Under the pieces are notes generated by a model. The model saw only the letters and a list, made by a program, of their open reading frames with translations, did no database searches and had not been told where the DNA came from. Positions 39,229-48,469 of a DNA stretch of 64,000 nucleotides are shown piece after piece (within the stretch, counting starts at the first letter, position 1; each line of letters starts with the position of its first letter). Source of the DNA: an uncultured Prevotellaceae bacterium. Lineage in GTDB: Bacteria; Bacteroidota; Bacteroidia; Bacteroidales; Bacteroidaceae. Both the position numbers and the translations under genes were made by a program. The DNA lies in assembly GCA_902776545.1 (NCBI GenBank), contig CACYQO010000001.1, positions 32,329 through 96,328 of the forward strand. The letters are read 5' to 3'.

Positions 39229-41742
39229 TTAAATATTCGGGGTGTCCCAGACCTTGGTCTTGGTGCAGGCAGCAGGGACGGATAGGGTGCCGACCTTGAG
39301 GAGGAAGTCACCCTCTTCGAGGGTCCAGCGGCCATCGGCTCCAACGAAAGCGAGGGACTTGGCTGGGAGCTGGAAGGTGACGGTCTTGGTCTCGCCTGGT
39401 TCAAGGGCGATCTTCGTGAAGTCACGCAGACGCTTATTGTCTGGCACGATACTGGCAACGAGGTCTGAGGAATAGAGGAGCACGGCTTCCTTACCAGCTC
39501 GTGAACCAGTATTCTTCACATCGACAGTGACAGTGAGGATGTCGTCGGCAGTGAACGAGGCCTTGTCGACCTTCAAATTCGAATATTCGTAGGTGGTATA
39601 GCTGATGCCATAGCCGAAGGGCCACTGGAGCGAAACCTTGGCGTCATAGTTGTAGGCGCCCTCCATCGTACCAACCTCCTCAGAGACCTTATAGTCGTAG
39701 GTATTGAGGGAGTTGATCTCACGCGGATAGGTGTAAGGCATCTTGGCAGAGAAGTTCACGTCGCCGGCAAGGAGGTTGACAAGAGCATCGGCACCATAGT
39801 TACCTGGGATAAAGATATCCACCACCGCCTTGGCGAGGGGCTCAATATCAGCGATGAGGCGCGGACGGCCTTCATTCAGAACCAGAATAATCGGCTTACC
39901 CGTCTTGGCGAGGGCCTTCACGAGGTTGCGCTGGTTCTCTGAGAGCCAGAGGTCCGTGAGGTTGCCAGGCGTCTCAGTATAGGAGTTCTCGCCGATAGCA
40001 GCAATGATGATGTCAGCCTGAGCGGCAGCAGCCACAGCCTTGTCGATCTGGGGTTCGTTCTCATCGTAGTAGGCGCCGTCTTCATTGTAGGTCACGCCCT
40101 GCTCGAGGATGATGTTGTCCTTGCCGTATTTGTTGCAGAGGGCCTCGTAGATGGTGTTGTACTTCTCAGACATGTCTTCTGCACGCGAACCCTGCCAAGT
40201 GTAGCTCCAGCCACCGTGGAGGCAGCGCATCTTATTGGCGTTAGGGCCAGTTAAAAGTACTTTGAACTTTGAGCTTTGAGCTTTGAACTTTGTGATATCC
40301 AATGGCAGGATATTGTCTCCGTTTTTCAGGAGGACGATGGACTCTTCGGCGGCGTGGAGGGAGGCAGCAGCGAACTCGTCAGAGCCGAACTTCTCGAAGC
40401 CTTTGCCACCTGTGTTAGGTTCGTCGAAGAGGCCGAGGCGATATTTGGCACGAAGGATGCGACGGACGGCATCGTCGATACGAGACATTTTCACCTTGCC
40501 CTCGTTAACAAGTTCTTTCAACAGTATGCAGAACTCGACGCTGTAAGGATCCATCGACATGTCGATACCAGCATTGATGGCGATACGGATGGCGTCTTTC
40601 TTGTCCTTTGCCACCTTCTCACGGGTGTAGAGGTTGTTGATATCGGCCCAGTCTGTCACCAAGAAACCGTCCCATTGGAGATCTTCCTTCAGCCACTTCG
40701 TCAGATACTCGTAGCTGGCATGCACAGGCACACCATTGACAGAAGCAGAGTTGACCATCATCGTCAGGGTGCCGGCGAGGGCAGCCTGCTTGAAGGGCTC
40801 GAAATATTTCTCGCGGATCATCTGCGGCGAGAGATAAGCTGGCGTACGGTCCTTACCTGTCCAGGGAGCACCATAGGCGAAATAGTGCTTTGTGCTCGTT
40901 CCTACGTGGAAACGGTCGATGTGATTGTTGTCATCGCCCTGATAACCCTTGATTTCTGCCACCACCATCTTCGCATTGACGATGGCATCCTCGCCGAAGC
41001 TCTCCCAGACACGCGGCCAACGGGGGTCACGGCTCAGGTCCACCACAGGATTATACACCCACGGACAGTTGGCTGCACGACTCTCGTAGGCAGTAATCTC
41101 TGCACCAATACGTGCCAGTTCGGTGTTAAACGTTGCACCAAGGTTGATGGGCTGTGGGAAGAGCGTACCACCAGTGGTATAGGTGACACCGTGGTTGTGG
41201 TCGAGGCCGTATATATCGGGGATGCCGAGATACTTCATCGACTTCTCCTGAATCAGCGAGATCCACTTCTGCCAATCGTCCTTGTTGGCTGCACGAGAAC
41301 CTGGGGCATTGAGGATTGAGCCTACCTTCCATTTCGAGATGAGGGTGTCGAGCATGGTCTCATTGATTTTCCACACACGCTTGGTGTCGCCACTGTAGAT
41401 ATCCACAGGGAAGGCTCCGAGTTTGTCGATGATCTCCTGATCCGTCATTTTCAGCATGGCGTCCGTCTCCTCGTCAGAGCGGCCATACTGCTGCATGACG
41501 GAACGCACCTTCTCGCGATCGACCTTGGCGTTCTCGATGGTCATACGTCCCATCACGTCGAGGTTCAGTTCGAGCATCTGGCCGATCTTCTCATCGAGCG
41601 TCATACGGGCGAGGGTTTTCTCAATCTTCGCCTCTAAGGCCGCATCACGGGGGATAGCCGGCTGAGCCGAAGAAGTGAAAAGTGAAAAGTGAAAAGTGAA
41701 AAGTGCGCCTAAGGCGACTCTTTTAATTAAATTAGTAATCAT
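39229..41742 (-). CDS. Glycoside hydrolase family 3, secreted beta-glucosidase
   Basis: 837 residues. Barrel motifs: [12 protein letters not shown] (181-192), KHY (285-287), nucleophile Asp364 in FLVTDWADI. The second domain has [16 protein letters not shown], and a fibronectin III-like domain ends the protein. Family role: release of glucose from beta-glucan oligosaccharides. Signal-peptide core [14 protein letters not shown] is encoded by a GTGAAAA 7-nt array (41673-41705). A second array at 40260-40292 encodes [13 protein letters not shown] just before the second domain core (LTGPNANKM). It lies downstream of the DUF6377 regulator on the same strand. Confidence 0.9.
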   Translation of the reverse strand: MITNLIKRVALGALFTFHFSLFTSSAQPAIPRDAALEAKIEKTLARMTLDEKIGQMLELNLDVMGRMTIENAKVDREKVRSVMQQYGRSDEETDAMLKMTDQEIIDKLGAFPVDIYSGDTKRVWKINETMLDTLISKWKVGSILNAPGSRAANKDDWQKWISLIQEKSMKYLGIPDIYGLDHNHGVTYTTGGTLFPQPINLGATFNTELARIGAEITAYESRAANCPWVYNPVVDLSRDPRWPRVWESFGEDAIVNAKMVVAEIKGYQGDDNNHIDRFHVGTSTKHYFAYGAPWTGKDRTPAYLSPQMIREKYFEPFKQAALAGTLTMMVNSASVNGVPVHASYEYLTKWLKEDLQWDGFLVTDWADINNLYTREKVAKDKKDAIRIAINAGIDMSMDPYSVEFCILLKELVNEGKVKMSRIDDAVRRILRAKYRLGLFDEPNTGGKGFEKFGSDEFAAASLHAAEESIVLLKNGDNILPLDITKFKAQSSKFKVLLTGPNANKMRCLHGGWSYTWQGSRAEDMSEKYNTIYEALCNKYGKDNIILEQGVTYNEDGAYYDENEPQIDKAVAAAAQADIIIAAIGENSYTETPGNLTDLWLSENQRNLVKALAKTGKPIILVLNEGRPRLIADIEPLAKAVVDIFIPGNYGADALVNLLAGDVNFSAKMPYTYPREINSLNTYDYKVSEEVGTMEGAYNYDAKVSLQWPFGYGISYTTYEYSNLKVDKASFTADDILTVTVDVKNTGSRAGKEAVLLYSSDLVASIVPDNKRLRDFTKIALEPGETKTVTFQLPAKSLAFVGADGRWTLEEGDFLLKVGTLSVPAACTKTKVWDTPNI
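40260..40292 (-). repeat. In-frame AAAGTTC 7-nt array in GH3
   Basis: CTTTGAA/CTTTGAG units on the plus strand; encodes [11 protein letters not shown]. The GH3 gene at 43653 has a related array (44044-44079) encoding [11 protein letters not shown] at a different place in the fold. Confidence 0.8.
41673..41705 (-). repeat. GTGAAAA 7-nt array encoding GH3 signal-peptide core
   Basis: Four and a half units; minus-strand translation [10 protein letters not shown] is the hydrophobic core of the signal peptide. Confidence 0.85.
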
Positions 41743-41754
41743 AGCTACAATTTT

Positions 41755-41795
41755 TTTAATTTTATAATCTTTAAATTTTATAATTTTATAATTAT
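41755..41795. repeat. AT-rich TTTATAA-type array between GH3 and DUF6377 genes
   Basis: TTTTATAATC / TTTTATAATT units in the intergenic gap; extremely A+T-rich, no coding content. Confidence 0.55.
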
Positions 41796-41796
41796 C

Positions 41797-43473
41797 CTAC
41801 AGTTCCTTCACCCGTTTCTCGAAGGTCTCACGATTGCCGATGGCACCGTTCTTCAAGCGGGCACGGTAGTTGTAGATGGTGTTGACGGAGTAGTGCAGGA
41901 ACTCCGCAATCTTTGAAGAGTCCTCGATGCCCAGACGGATAAGGGCAAAGATGCGAATGTCGGTGGTCAGACGGTTCTCCTTCGGCTGTACCTGCACCTC
42001 TGGCAACAACAGGGCATTGAAATCGTCGATGAAGTTGGGGAAGAGATGGAGGAATACCGTGTCGAAGTTCTCGTAGAGTTCTTCGAGCTCTTTCTCTTTC
42101 AGTTCCGTCGATTTGGAGATCTGATACAGGTCGTCGAATTCCTTGTTCTTCATCTTCTTATTCACCATCTTACGATAGTTGTCGAGTTTGTCGATATACT
42201 GCGAGCAGAGGCTCATGAAACGTCCGATGTACTCTTCTTTCACTCGATTACTCTCGGACAGTTGGCAGTTGACAGTTGAGAGCTGAGAGTTCAGTTCGGC
42301 GAGCTCTTCTTTCTGAATGGATAATTGAGAATTGATAATTGACAATTGTCCATTAGCCTCAGAGAGGGCGTTTCGAGCATTGGCCAGCTGCTGGTTCCTG
42401 CGATGCACAAAGAAGAGGGCTGCCAACACCAACAAGGCGAGGATGCTCACCACGATGATCGACATGCGGAGCACCTTCGTGTTATGATCCACTGCCTGCT
42501 GGTAGTTGTTCTCGATGACATTCAGTATCGGCGTGATCTGCCAGGAGCGCATACGGGTGTTGAAACGGTTGTTGCAATCCCATGTAAAGCGGATATACCG
42601 ATAGCTGCGATCCAGGTCGCCATCGGCATTCAGAAGTTCTGCCAACGAGAGAAGCGAGGCCTGATCCATCACAGCATGACGTACATCACTCAAGGCTGAC
42701 AGTGACAGCCAATAACGCAGCTCATCCTCTTCCTCACTACTCAGCCAACGGTAATAGCAAGCGATGGCATACTCACGACTGTCAGGACTTACACGGCTCA
42801 CCCACTGGTCGCTGATCTTGCGTGCTTCTACCAACTGCTGACGACTCTTCAGTTCCTGAATCCTATACATCAGATAGTCAGGATCCTGATGGTCGATATG
42901 GGCGAAAAGTGAGTCGCGATAGGTGGTCTGCAGTTTGAAATACTGTTCCTTCATCGGAGGGATGATGGAGTAGTAGCCCAACTCACCATAGACGTGCATC
43001 TGCGACTGGTAGTAGTTGCGCAGTCCAACGCTGTCGAGTTGTTGTTTGTCGATACTCTTCAGGAAGGCGAGCGCCTCGTTGTAATACCCCACGGTGGAGC
43101 ACTGGAAGGCCTTCAGCGCCAAACAGTTGCCTACCCGTGCCTTCCACTCCTGACTCCTGACTCCTGATTCCTGATTCCTCTCAGCCCAGTGCATCGCCTC
43201 GCTGAGGTAGTAAAGGGCAGAATCGTTCATAAACGACTTGTAGCGCTCGTAGAGGTTGTAAGCCTGCTCGTATTTCTCCTGAGGCTGACGTGCATGCAAA
43301 TATTGCTGTCGCGTCTCCTCTATCTGCCGCTCGTACCGTCCCACGATCTCTGGGGACTGCTCGATGGCCTGATCTAACTCGAGAAGTAGCGACTGATAAT
43401 CCTTCTTCTCCTGAGCGAGTGAGAAGGTCACAGAAGCCATGAATAGCCAGGTAAGTAGTAGTCTTATCTTCAT
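41797..43473 (-). CDS. DUF6377-type membrane regulator
   Basis: 558 residues: signal peptide (1-20), TPR-like sensor region (about 25-320), transmembrane helix (about 333-352, IIVVSILALLVLAALFFVH), coiled coil (about 355-410), and a C-terminal domain ending in a LuxR-like helix-turn-helix (LGIEDSSKIAEFLHYSVNTI then YNYRARLKN). DUF6377 proteins accompany glycan loci and are thought to regulate them; direct evidence is not available here. Two 7-nt arrays encode most of the coiled coil (GQLSIINSQLSIQ and NSQLSTVNCQLSES), and a third encodes NQESGVRSQEW in the sensor part. It has its own -7 element at 43494 and likely controls the genes at 43.6-55.7 kb. Confidence 0.78.
   Translation of the reverse strand: MKIRLLLTWLFMASVTFSLAQEKKDYQSLLLELDQAIEQSPEIVGRYERQIEETRQQYLHARQPQEKYEQAYNLYERYKSFMNDSALYYLSEAMHWAERNQESGVRSQEWKARVGNCLALKAFQCSTVGYYNEALAFLKSIDKQQLDSVGLRNYYQSQMHVYGELGYYSIIPPMKEQYFKLQTTYRDSLFAHIDHQDPDYLMYRIQELKSRQQLVEARKISDQWVSRVSPDSREYAIACYYRWLSSEEEDELRYWLSLSALSDVRHAVMDQASLLSLAELLNADGDLDRSYRYIRFTWDCNNRFNTRMRSWQITPILNVIENNYQQAVDHNTKVLRMSIIVVSILALLVLAALFFVHRRNQQLANARNALSEANGQLSIINSQLSIQKEELAELNSQLSTVNCQLSESNRVKEEYIGRFMSLCSQYIDKLDNYRKMVNKKMKNKEFDDLYQISKSTELKEKELEELYENFDTVFLHLFPNFIDDFNALLLPEVQVQPKENRLTTDIRIFALIRLGIEDSSKIAEFLHYSVNTIYNYRARLKNGAIGNRETFEKRVKEL
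42256..42349 (-). repeat. Two 7-nt arrays encoding a coiled coil
   Basis: CAGTTGA-type units (42256-42294) and ATAATTG-type units (42321-42349). A 7-nt unit translates with a 7-residue period, which matches a coiled-coil heptad; here Leu/Ile recur as QLSxxNS. Confidence 0.8.
43145..43180 (-). repeat. In-frame GGAGTCA-family array in DUF6377 gene
   Basis: ACTCCTG/ATTCCTG units; minus-strand translation RNQESGVRSQEW, like the array at 13431 in the HTCS gene. Confidence 0.8.
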
Positions 43474-43493
43474 AAAGTTGGTCTTTGTGTGGG

Positions 43494-43501
43494 CAAAGAT
43501 A
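43494..43501 (-). promoter_or_regulatory. -7 element (TATCTTTG) for DUF6377 gene
   Basis: Reverse-strand TATCTTTG, 21 nt upstream of the ATG; a GTGAAAA array (43509-43539) lies immediately behind it where a -33 box would be. Confidence 0.6.
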
Positions 43502-43508
43502 CGAAAAA

Positions 43509-43539
43509 AAGTGAAAAGTGAAAAGTGAAAAGTGAAAAA
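43509..43539. repeat. Intergenic GTGAAAA 7-nt array
   Basis: Four and a half exact units between the DUF6377 promoter and the terminator of the GH3 operon. Confidence 0.8.
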
Positions 43540-43553
43540 TTTGCTCCCGCATG

Positions 43554-43600
43554 ATAAAAAAAGCAGAAACCTACCGCTTCACAGCGTCTGGTTCCTGCTG
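43554..43600 (-). terminator. Terminator of the PUL2 operon
   Basis: Minus strand: AGCAGGAACC, a loop of about 18 nt, GGTTTCTGCT and a T7 run, about 50 nt after the GH3 stop. Confidence 0.85.
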
Positions 43601-43652
43601 AAAAACATATATATTATCAAACTAACTAAACTTTTGCTTCTTTATCTAAAAC

Positions 43653-45962
43653 CTATTGCAATGTGAATGAGCAGCGACTGACAATCTTATCTGATGCCGT
43701 GCCTACGAGCGCCTCGAAAGCACCAGGTTCTGCCTTCCACTGGCTATTGGCCTCATCGTAGAAGCTCAGGGCTCCCTTGTCGATGGTAAGGCTCACCTGC
43801 TGGGTCTCGCCTGGCTGGAGGAAGACTTTCTGGAAGGCTTTCAACTCTTTGACGGGACGCTCGACAGAGGCCTCAAGGTCGCTGATATAGAGCTGAACCG
43901 TCTCAGCACCAGCCATACTGCCTGTGTTCGTGACGGGAATAGTGAAGGTAATCTCGTCGCCTTCAGTCATCGAAGTTTTGTCGGCAGTGAGCTTACCCAG
44001 TTTGAAGGTGGTATAGCTCAGACCGTGGCCGAAAGCAAACAAAGGACTTTGAACTTTGAACTTTGAGCTTTGAGCTTTATGATTTGCCTGGAGGCGATCT
44101 ATCCAGCGGTAGCCGACGAAGATGCCTTCCTTGTATTCCTCGTCGATGATCTTGTGGTCATCGCGCCACGTGCCAGGATAGGCATTGAGGGCGTGGGCAC
44201 CACACTGATCGAGGGAGGCATACCACGTGAAGGGGAGCTTGCCTGAGGGATTGACATCGCCGAAGAGGACGGAAGCAATCGCCTCACCTGCCTCAGAGCC
44301 GATGAACCAAGCCTGTACGACGGCAGGCACCTTGTCGAGCCAGGGCAAGGCTGCCCCATTGCCAGAGATGTTCACATACACCAGACGTGGATTGACCTCC
44401 AAGATGGCCTCGATAACCTCGTTCTGGGCGTAAGGCAGATCGTAGGACAGACGGTCGTGACCTTCGCAGTCCTGATGGTTACTCTTGTTCAGTCCTCCTA
44501 TGAAGATGACGATATCAGCCTCTTTTGCCTTCTCCACAGCCTCAGCCGTGAGTTCTGCCTGAGAACGGGTCTCATAGAGCGAGCGTCCTACGGTAACGCC
44601 GTTGTAGCTCTGGATGGTATCGCCAACGTAGCCACGGGCGTAATCTAATTTACAATTTACAGATTTACGATTTACGATTTGCTGGATGCCGTCGAGGGGG
44701 AGAATCTCACGCTGGACCTTGAGGGAGGAGGAACCACCACCAACGGTCATCATCTTGATGGCGTTCTCGCCGACGACGAGGATGCGCTGGGATTTGCTGG
44801 GGTTAATGGGCAGAAGGGGCGCAGCCACCTTTTCATTTTTTAATTTTTTAATTTTTTCATTCTTCAGCAGTACAATGCCCTGCTGGGCAATCTCAAGGGC
44901 TGCCTGATAATGACTATCTGAACAAAGGAAACCAAAGGGCTTGTCTCTTTTCATGGTCGTGCGATAGTACAGACGGAGCAGACGACGCACCTTGTCATCG
45001 AGTTCCTTCGTGGTGTACTTGCCCTCACGGATGCCTTGCTTATACGCATCGGCGAGATAATAATTGTCGTAGGCGTTGGTCTTGCCCATCGTCAGACCGT
45101 CAGTCCAAGTGCCGAACTCGAGGTCAAGTCCGTTCTTCACAGCCTCATCGGTATCGTGGCAGCCACCCCAGTCGGAGATGACCACTCCATCGAAGCCCCA
45201 GTCCTGTTTCAGGATCTTGTTGAGCATGATATCATTGTGGCAATTGTGTTGGTCTTTATAGAGATTGTAGGCACCCATGATGCTCCAAGCCTCACCCTCC
45301 TGCACGGCAGCCTTGAAGGCAGGCAGGAAGATCTCATGCAGGGCACGGTCGGAGATGATGACGTTCACCTGATGACGATATTCCTCGTCGTTGTTCAGGG
45401 CGTAGTGCTTCACACAGGCAGCGACACCCTTCGACTGGAGGCCTCTGACGTATGGCACTACCATCCGGGATGCCAACCAGGGGTCTTCGCCCATATACTC
45501 GAAGTTACGGCCTCCCAGGGGCGTACGGTAGATGTTCACGCCAGGGCCCAGCATCACGCTCTTGTTCCTGTAGAGTGCCTCCTCGCCCAAGCTCTCGCCA
45601 TAGAGGCGGGCCATACGGGGATTCCATGTGGCAGCAAGACAGGTGAGAGCTGGGAAGGCCACGCACGAGTCGTTGGTCTGTCCGGCCTGTACCCACTCAT
45701 CCCAGAGCACGTCAGGACGCACGCCATGAGGGCCGTCGTCTGTCCAGAGGTCAGGGAATCCGAGGCGCTTCACGCCTGGCGCAGAGAACTTCGACTGCGC
45801 ATGGATGACGGCGATCTTCTCGTCGAGCGTCATACGGCTCAGGGCATCGTCGATGCGCTGTTCGATGGGTTTCGACTCATCGAGATAGACGGGGGTCTGT
45901 GCCTGAGAGGCAGTGACTGCTGCGATACAGCAGCATACGAGACATAATAGTTTCTTTTTCAT
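43653..45962 (-). CDS. Glycoside hydrolase family 3 beta-glucosidase (PUL2)
   Basis: 769 residues with signal peptide (1-22, SQAQ). Motifs: TDDGPHGVR (74-82), GGRNFEYMGEDP (150-161), KHY (185-187), nucleophile Asp264 in VVISDWGG, and a C-terminal fibronectin III-like domain. Likely cuts glucose from oligosaccharides released by the GH16 enzyme of the same operon. It overlaps CotH by ATGA. Three 7-nt arrays are translated: LKNEKIKKLKNEKV, IVNRKSVNCKLDY and [13 protein letters not shown], all probably loops. It is last in the operon and followed by a strong terminator. Confidence 0.92.
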   Translation of the reverse strand: MKKKLLCLVCCCIAAVTASQAQTPVYLDESKPIEQRIDDALSRMTLDEKIAVIHAQSKFSAPGVKRLGFPDLWTDDGPHGVRPDVLWDEWVQAGQTNDSCVAFPALTCLAATWNPRMARLYGESLGEEALYRNKSVMLGPGVNIYRTPLGGRNFEYMGEDPWLASRMVVPYVRGLQSKGVAACVKHYALNNDEEYRHQVNVIISDRALHEIFLPAFKAAVQEGEAWSIMGAYNLYKDQHNCHNDIMLNKILKQDWGFDGVVISDWGGCHDTDEAVKNGLDLEFGTWTDGLTMGKTNAYDNYYLADAYKQGIREGKYTTKELDDKVRRLLRLYYRTTMKRDKPFGFLCSDSHYQAALEIAQQGIVLLKNEKIKKLKNEKVAAPLLPINPSKSQRILVVGENAIKMMTVGGGSSSLKVQREILPLDGIQQIVNRKSVNCKLDYARGYVGDTIQSYNGVTVGRSLYETRSQAELTAEAVEKAKEADIVIFIGGLNKSNHQDCEGHDRLSYDLPYAQNEVIEAILEVNPRLVYVNISGNGAALPWLDKVPAVVQAWFIGSEAGEAIASVLFGDVNPSGKLPFTWYASLDQCGAHALNAYPGTWRDDHKIIDEEYKEGIFVGYRWIDRLQANHKAQSSKFKVQSPLFAFGHGLSYTTFKLGKLTADKTSMTEGDEITFTIPVTNTGSMAGAETVQLYISDLEASVERPVKELKAFQKVFLQPGETQQVSLTIDKGALSFYDEANSQWKAEPGAFEALVGTASDKIVSRCSFTLQ
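44044..44079 (-). repeat. In-frame AAAGTTC-family array in GH3
   Basis: CTTTGAA/CTTTGAG units encode [13 protein letters not shown] just before the fibronectin III-like domain. Confidence 0.8.
44646..44681 (-). repeat. In-frame ATTTACA-type 7-nt array in GH3
   Basis: Units ATTTACA, ATTTACA, GATTTAC, GATTTAC; minus-strand translation QIVNRKSVNCKLD. Confidence 0.75.
44830..44865 (-). repeat. In-frame TTTTTAA-type array in GH3
   Basis: Three approximate TTTTTTAA units; minus-strand translation KNEKIKKLKNEKV. Confidence 0.65.
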
Positions 45963-47329
45963 TGTCTGACAAATTTTTGATGATTCTGAATATAGATTCC
46001 CTTTCTGTCGGGCGATGTTATTCTACGACCTTGGAGGTCGTAGAGTGATTGACTATTGACTGATTGACGATTCTCGAATTGACGGATGGCGGTGGCCTGA
46101 CGTTCTGCAAAGGCCCGCTGCAGATAGGGGATGTGGATGTTCACAAAGCTCTTCAGTTCAGAGATGTAGCCATCATAGGTGGTGTAATAGCTGTGTTTTG
46201 CCCAGTCGTACACCTTCTGGTTGATGCGCCACTTCTTGAAGTTCTCCGTCTGTGTCTGCCAGATGGCAGTGCGCAGACTGTCGATATGACTAAGGAGATA
46301 AGCCTGCAAGCCACGGTCTGTCAGTTCACGAAGCCTGTCGTTGCACGCCTGAACGAACCAGGGATCCTGCCAAAGCCGCTGGAGAATCTTCTCAAAGGGA
46401 CGGTTCCACAGACCGAGGAAAGCCTCCATGTTGTTGAGCAGGCTGCGCTCTGAGCTGTTGTCGTAGCCGAGGTCGAGATCCCATAGCGGACCGAAGTGCA
46501 TCTTCTGGTTGTCGGCCTCTTTATACATATAGATACTATAGAGCGCATCGATGTTGCCTGTGATTTCAGCACCCACATACCAGTTGATGAAGTCTTCCTC
46601 GTCGACATAGGCGCGCCAGCCTTTCTCTGGATCGCAATAATCATGAGAGGCCACGGCACTCTCGAACTGCTGTATCCACCGTCCGATGGCGATGCGACGG
46701 TCTACGGTAAGCTGCTGATCCTTCGGATTCTTGATATTGTACATGATATTGAATCCTGTTGAGGAAATGAGAGGTTCTTCTTTCGAGTTCTCATTAGCTA
46801 CCTCCAACAGCCAACCGCTGTCTTCATCCACTTCCACCCGCTTCTTGTGTACCTGTACCTGGTCACTGATCTGATAGGTTCCCTGATAGTTACCGTTCAG
46901 ATAGAGGTCTACAAACCGTGCCGCAGGACAGAACTTCAAGCCCATAAAACGACCGAGGTCGTAGGTCAGGGCATTGCGGATCATCGTCTTATCACCGTGG
47001 TTAGCCAGAAGAGTCCAGCTTTTGGCATTGGCAAAGCCGTCGCCTAAGAGCCGCTGTTTCTTCTCGAACTTCACACGGAAAGATTTCTTGTCGGAGTTCC
47101 ACCAGGTGGAGTTGCCGCGTCCACGAATCAGGGTATTCTCATAGCGGCCGAGACTGTCGCCGTCCACATAGATGAAAGTACAGTTGATGTACTGTTCTTT
47201 GCTGGTGATGGATCGGCGGTTCTCTGTCTCGATGTAAACGGAAGGCACGTCGGTCCTTTGCGGATAGGACTGAGCGTGTCCCGTCATACTAACTAACAAC
47301 CAAACTATGTAGGATCCTAACCTTCTCAC
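45959..47329 (-). CDS. CotH kinase family protein in PUL2
   Basis: 456 residues from a GTG start (MRRLGSYIVWLLVSMTGHAQ gives a signal peptide). CotH-family parts: NTLIRGRGNSTWW, KSWTLLANHGDKTMIRNALT, YQGTYQISDQVQVHKKRVEV, and GPLWDLDLGYDNS. CotH proteins of spore formers are secreted protein kinases; relatives in Bacteroidetes PULs have no proven role. The C-terminus (LYDLQGRRITSPDRKGIYIQ) resembles the short C-terminal sorting-type sequence used in this phylum, suggesting surface export. A 7-nt array (46046-46078) encodes the stretch ENRQSVNSQS just before it. Confidence 0.82.
   Translation of the reverse strand: MRRLGSYIVWLLVSMTGHAQSYPQRTDVPSVYIETENRRSITSKEQYINCTFIYVDGDSLGRYENTLIRGRGNSTWWNSDKKSFRVKFEKKQRLLGDGFANAKSWTLLANHGDKTMIRNALTYDLGRFMGLKFCPAARFVDLYLNGNYQGTYQISDQVQVHKKRVEVDEDSGWLLEVANENSKEEPLISSTGFNIMYNIKNPKDQQLTVDRRIAIGRWIQQFESAVASHDYCDPEKGWRAYVDEEDFINWYVGAEITGNIDALYSIYMYKEADNQKMHFGPLWDLDLGYDNSSERSLLNNMEAFLGLWNRPFEKILQRLWQDPWFVQACNDRLRELTDRGLQAYLLSHIDSLRTAIWQTQTENFKKWRINQKVYDWAKHSYYTTYDGYISELKSFVNIHIPYLQRAFAERQATAIRQFENRQSVNSQSLYDLQGRRITSPDRKGIYIQNHQKFVRQ
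46046..46078 (-). repeat. In-frame GATTGAC-type 7-nt array in CotH gene
   Basis: GATTGAC, TATTGAC, TGATTGAC, GATTCTC; minus-strand translation ENRQSVNSQ, a linker before the C-terminal motif. Confidence 0.7.
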
Positions 47330-47356
47330 TGTCTGAGCTCCGTAACCAGCCTGGGA

Positions 47357-48469
47357 TTACTTCTTTTGGAACACGCGGACGTAGTCCACTTCCATCGTCA
47401 CAGGCAGTGCATTCTCGTCCACACCCTGTTGTCCTCCCCAGTCTCCACCCCACGCGAGGTTGAAGATGACATAGAATGGATCGTTATAGGGCCAGTCGTC
47501 ACGGCCTAACCCACGGTTGTTGTAGGAGAGCTGCTCCTTGCCGTCGACGAAGGTGGTGATGTTCTGAGCCGTCCACTCGATAGCGTAGGTATGGAACTCA
47601 CCCTCAGCACCCTTGCAGTACATCTCATGCGTCACCTGTGTGTTGTTAGAGTGTACATGGGCATTGGCGTGGAGGCTTGAGGATACATAGTCAGGGTGAT
47701 AACCCACCTCTTCCATGATGTCTATCTCACCGTCGGCTGGCCATGACTTGAAGTTCACGGGCATCATCCAGAAGGCAGGCCATGTACCCTTACCCTTTGG
47801 CAGCTTGATGCTCGCCTCGATGTAGCCGTATGTCCAACCGCTCTTCACATGTGCATAGACACGTCCTGAATAGATCTTACCGTCCTCCTTGAAACAGTGG
47901 ATACGTAACGTACCGTCCATCACCTCTGTGACATAGCGGCCCTTGGGCGTCACATGGTTCACGTAGTTCTGCAATTCGTTGTTCACCCAGTGATCCTTCT
48001 GCACCTCATGCGTCCAGTCGGCAGCATTCAGTTCCATACCTTCGTTGAACTCATCGTGCCACACCAGCTGATAACCCTCTGGGGCATAGTAGGCAGCCTG
48101 TTCTGCTGCAGCCTGTGTGACCGTGATGGTCTTGCGGGCAACACCCGACATTACCGTGACAGCACCAGTGCGGGCCATAGCCTCAGGATTAGCAGGAACC
48201 GTGATGGTGATTGTACCCGCCTGGGCTGCCGTATTCTTCGCATCAACTTTAAAGAAGTTGTCTCCAGTCTCTACTATCGCTACGCCCCACTCCGTACCCG
48301 TCGTCGAGACATTGACGGTATAGGTACCACCTTCGGCAGGTGCATTGACGGTCTCCGTAGAAACCGTGATGCTGACAGGCGCAGGCTGTGGGCCGTCCTC
48401 ACCCCCACCGCAGCCCCAAAGGGCTACGGCGAGAGAGAGCATAACACAATTAAGCATGAATCTTTTCAT
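47357..48469 (-). CDS. Glycoside hydrolase family 16 endo-beta-glucanase lipoprotein with BACON domain
   Basis: 370 residues. Lipoprotein signal (VALWGC, Cys20). Residues about 31-120 form a BACON-type domain (ITVSTETVNAPAEGGTYTVN, TITVTQAA). The GH16 catalytic domain follows with the signature GEIDIMEEVG, giving nucleophile Glu248, Asp250 and acid/base Glu253. GH16 enzymes of this type cut beta-1,3- or mixed-linkage beta-1,3/1,4-glucans. With two GH3 genes nearby, this points to laminarin or cereal beta-glucan as the substrate of PUL2. Surface lipoprotein, directly after the glycan-binding protein. Confidence 0.92.
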   Translation of the reverse strand: MKRFMLNCVMLSLAVALWGCGGGEDGPQPAPVSITVSTETVNAPAEGGTYTVNVSTTGTEWGVAIVETGDNFFKVDAKNTAAQAGTITITVPANPEAMARTGAVTVMSGVARKTITVTQAAAEQAAYYAPEGYQLVWHDEFNEGMELNAADWTHEVQKDHWVNNELQNYVNHVTPKGRYVTEVMDGTLRIHCFKEDGKIYSGRVYAHVKSGWTYGYIEASIKLPKGKGTWPAFWMMPVNFKSWPADGEIDIMEEVGYHPDYVSSSLHANAHVHSNNTQVTHEMYCKGAEGEFHTYAIEWTAQNITTFVDGKEQLSYNNRGLGRDDWPYNDPFYVIFNLAWGGDWGGQQGVDENALPVTMEVDYVRVFQKK

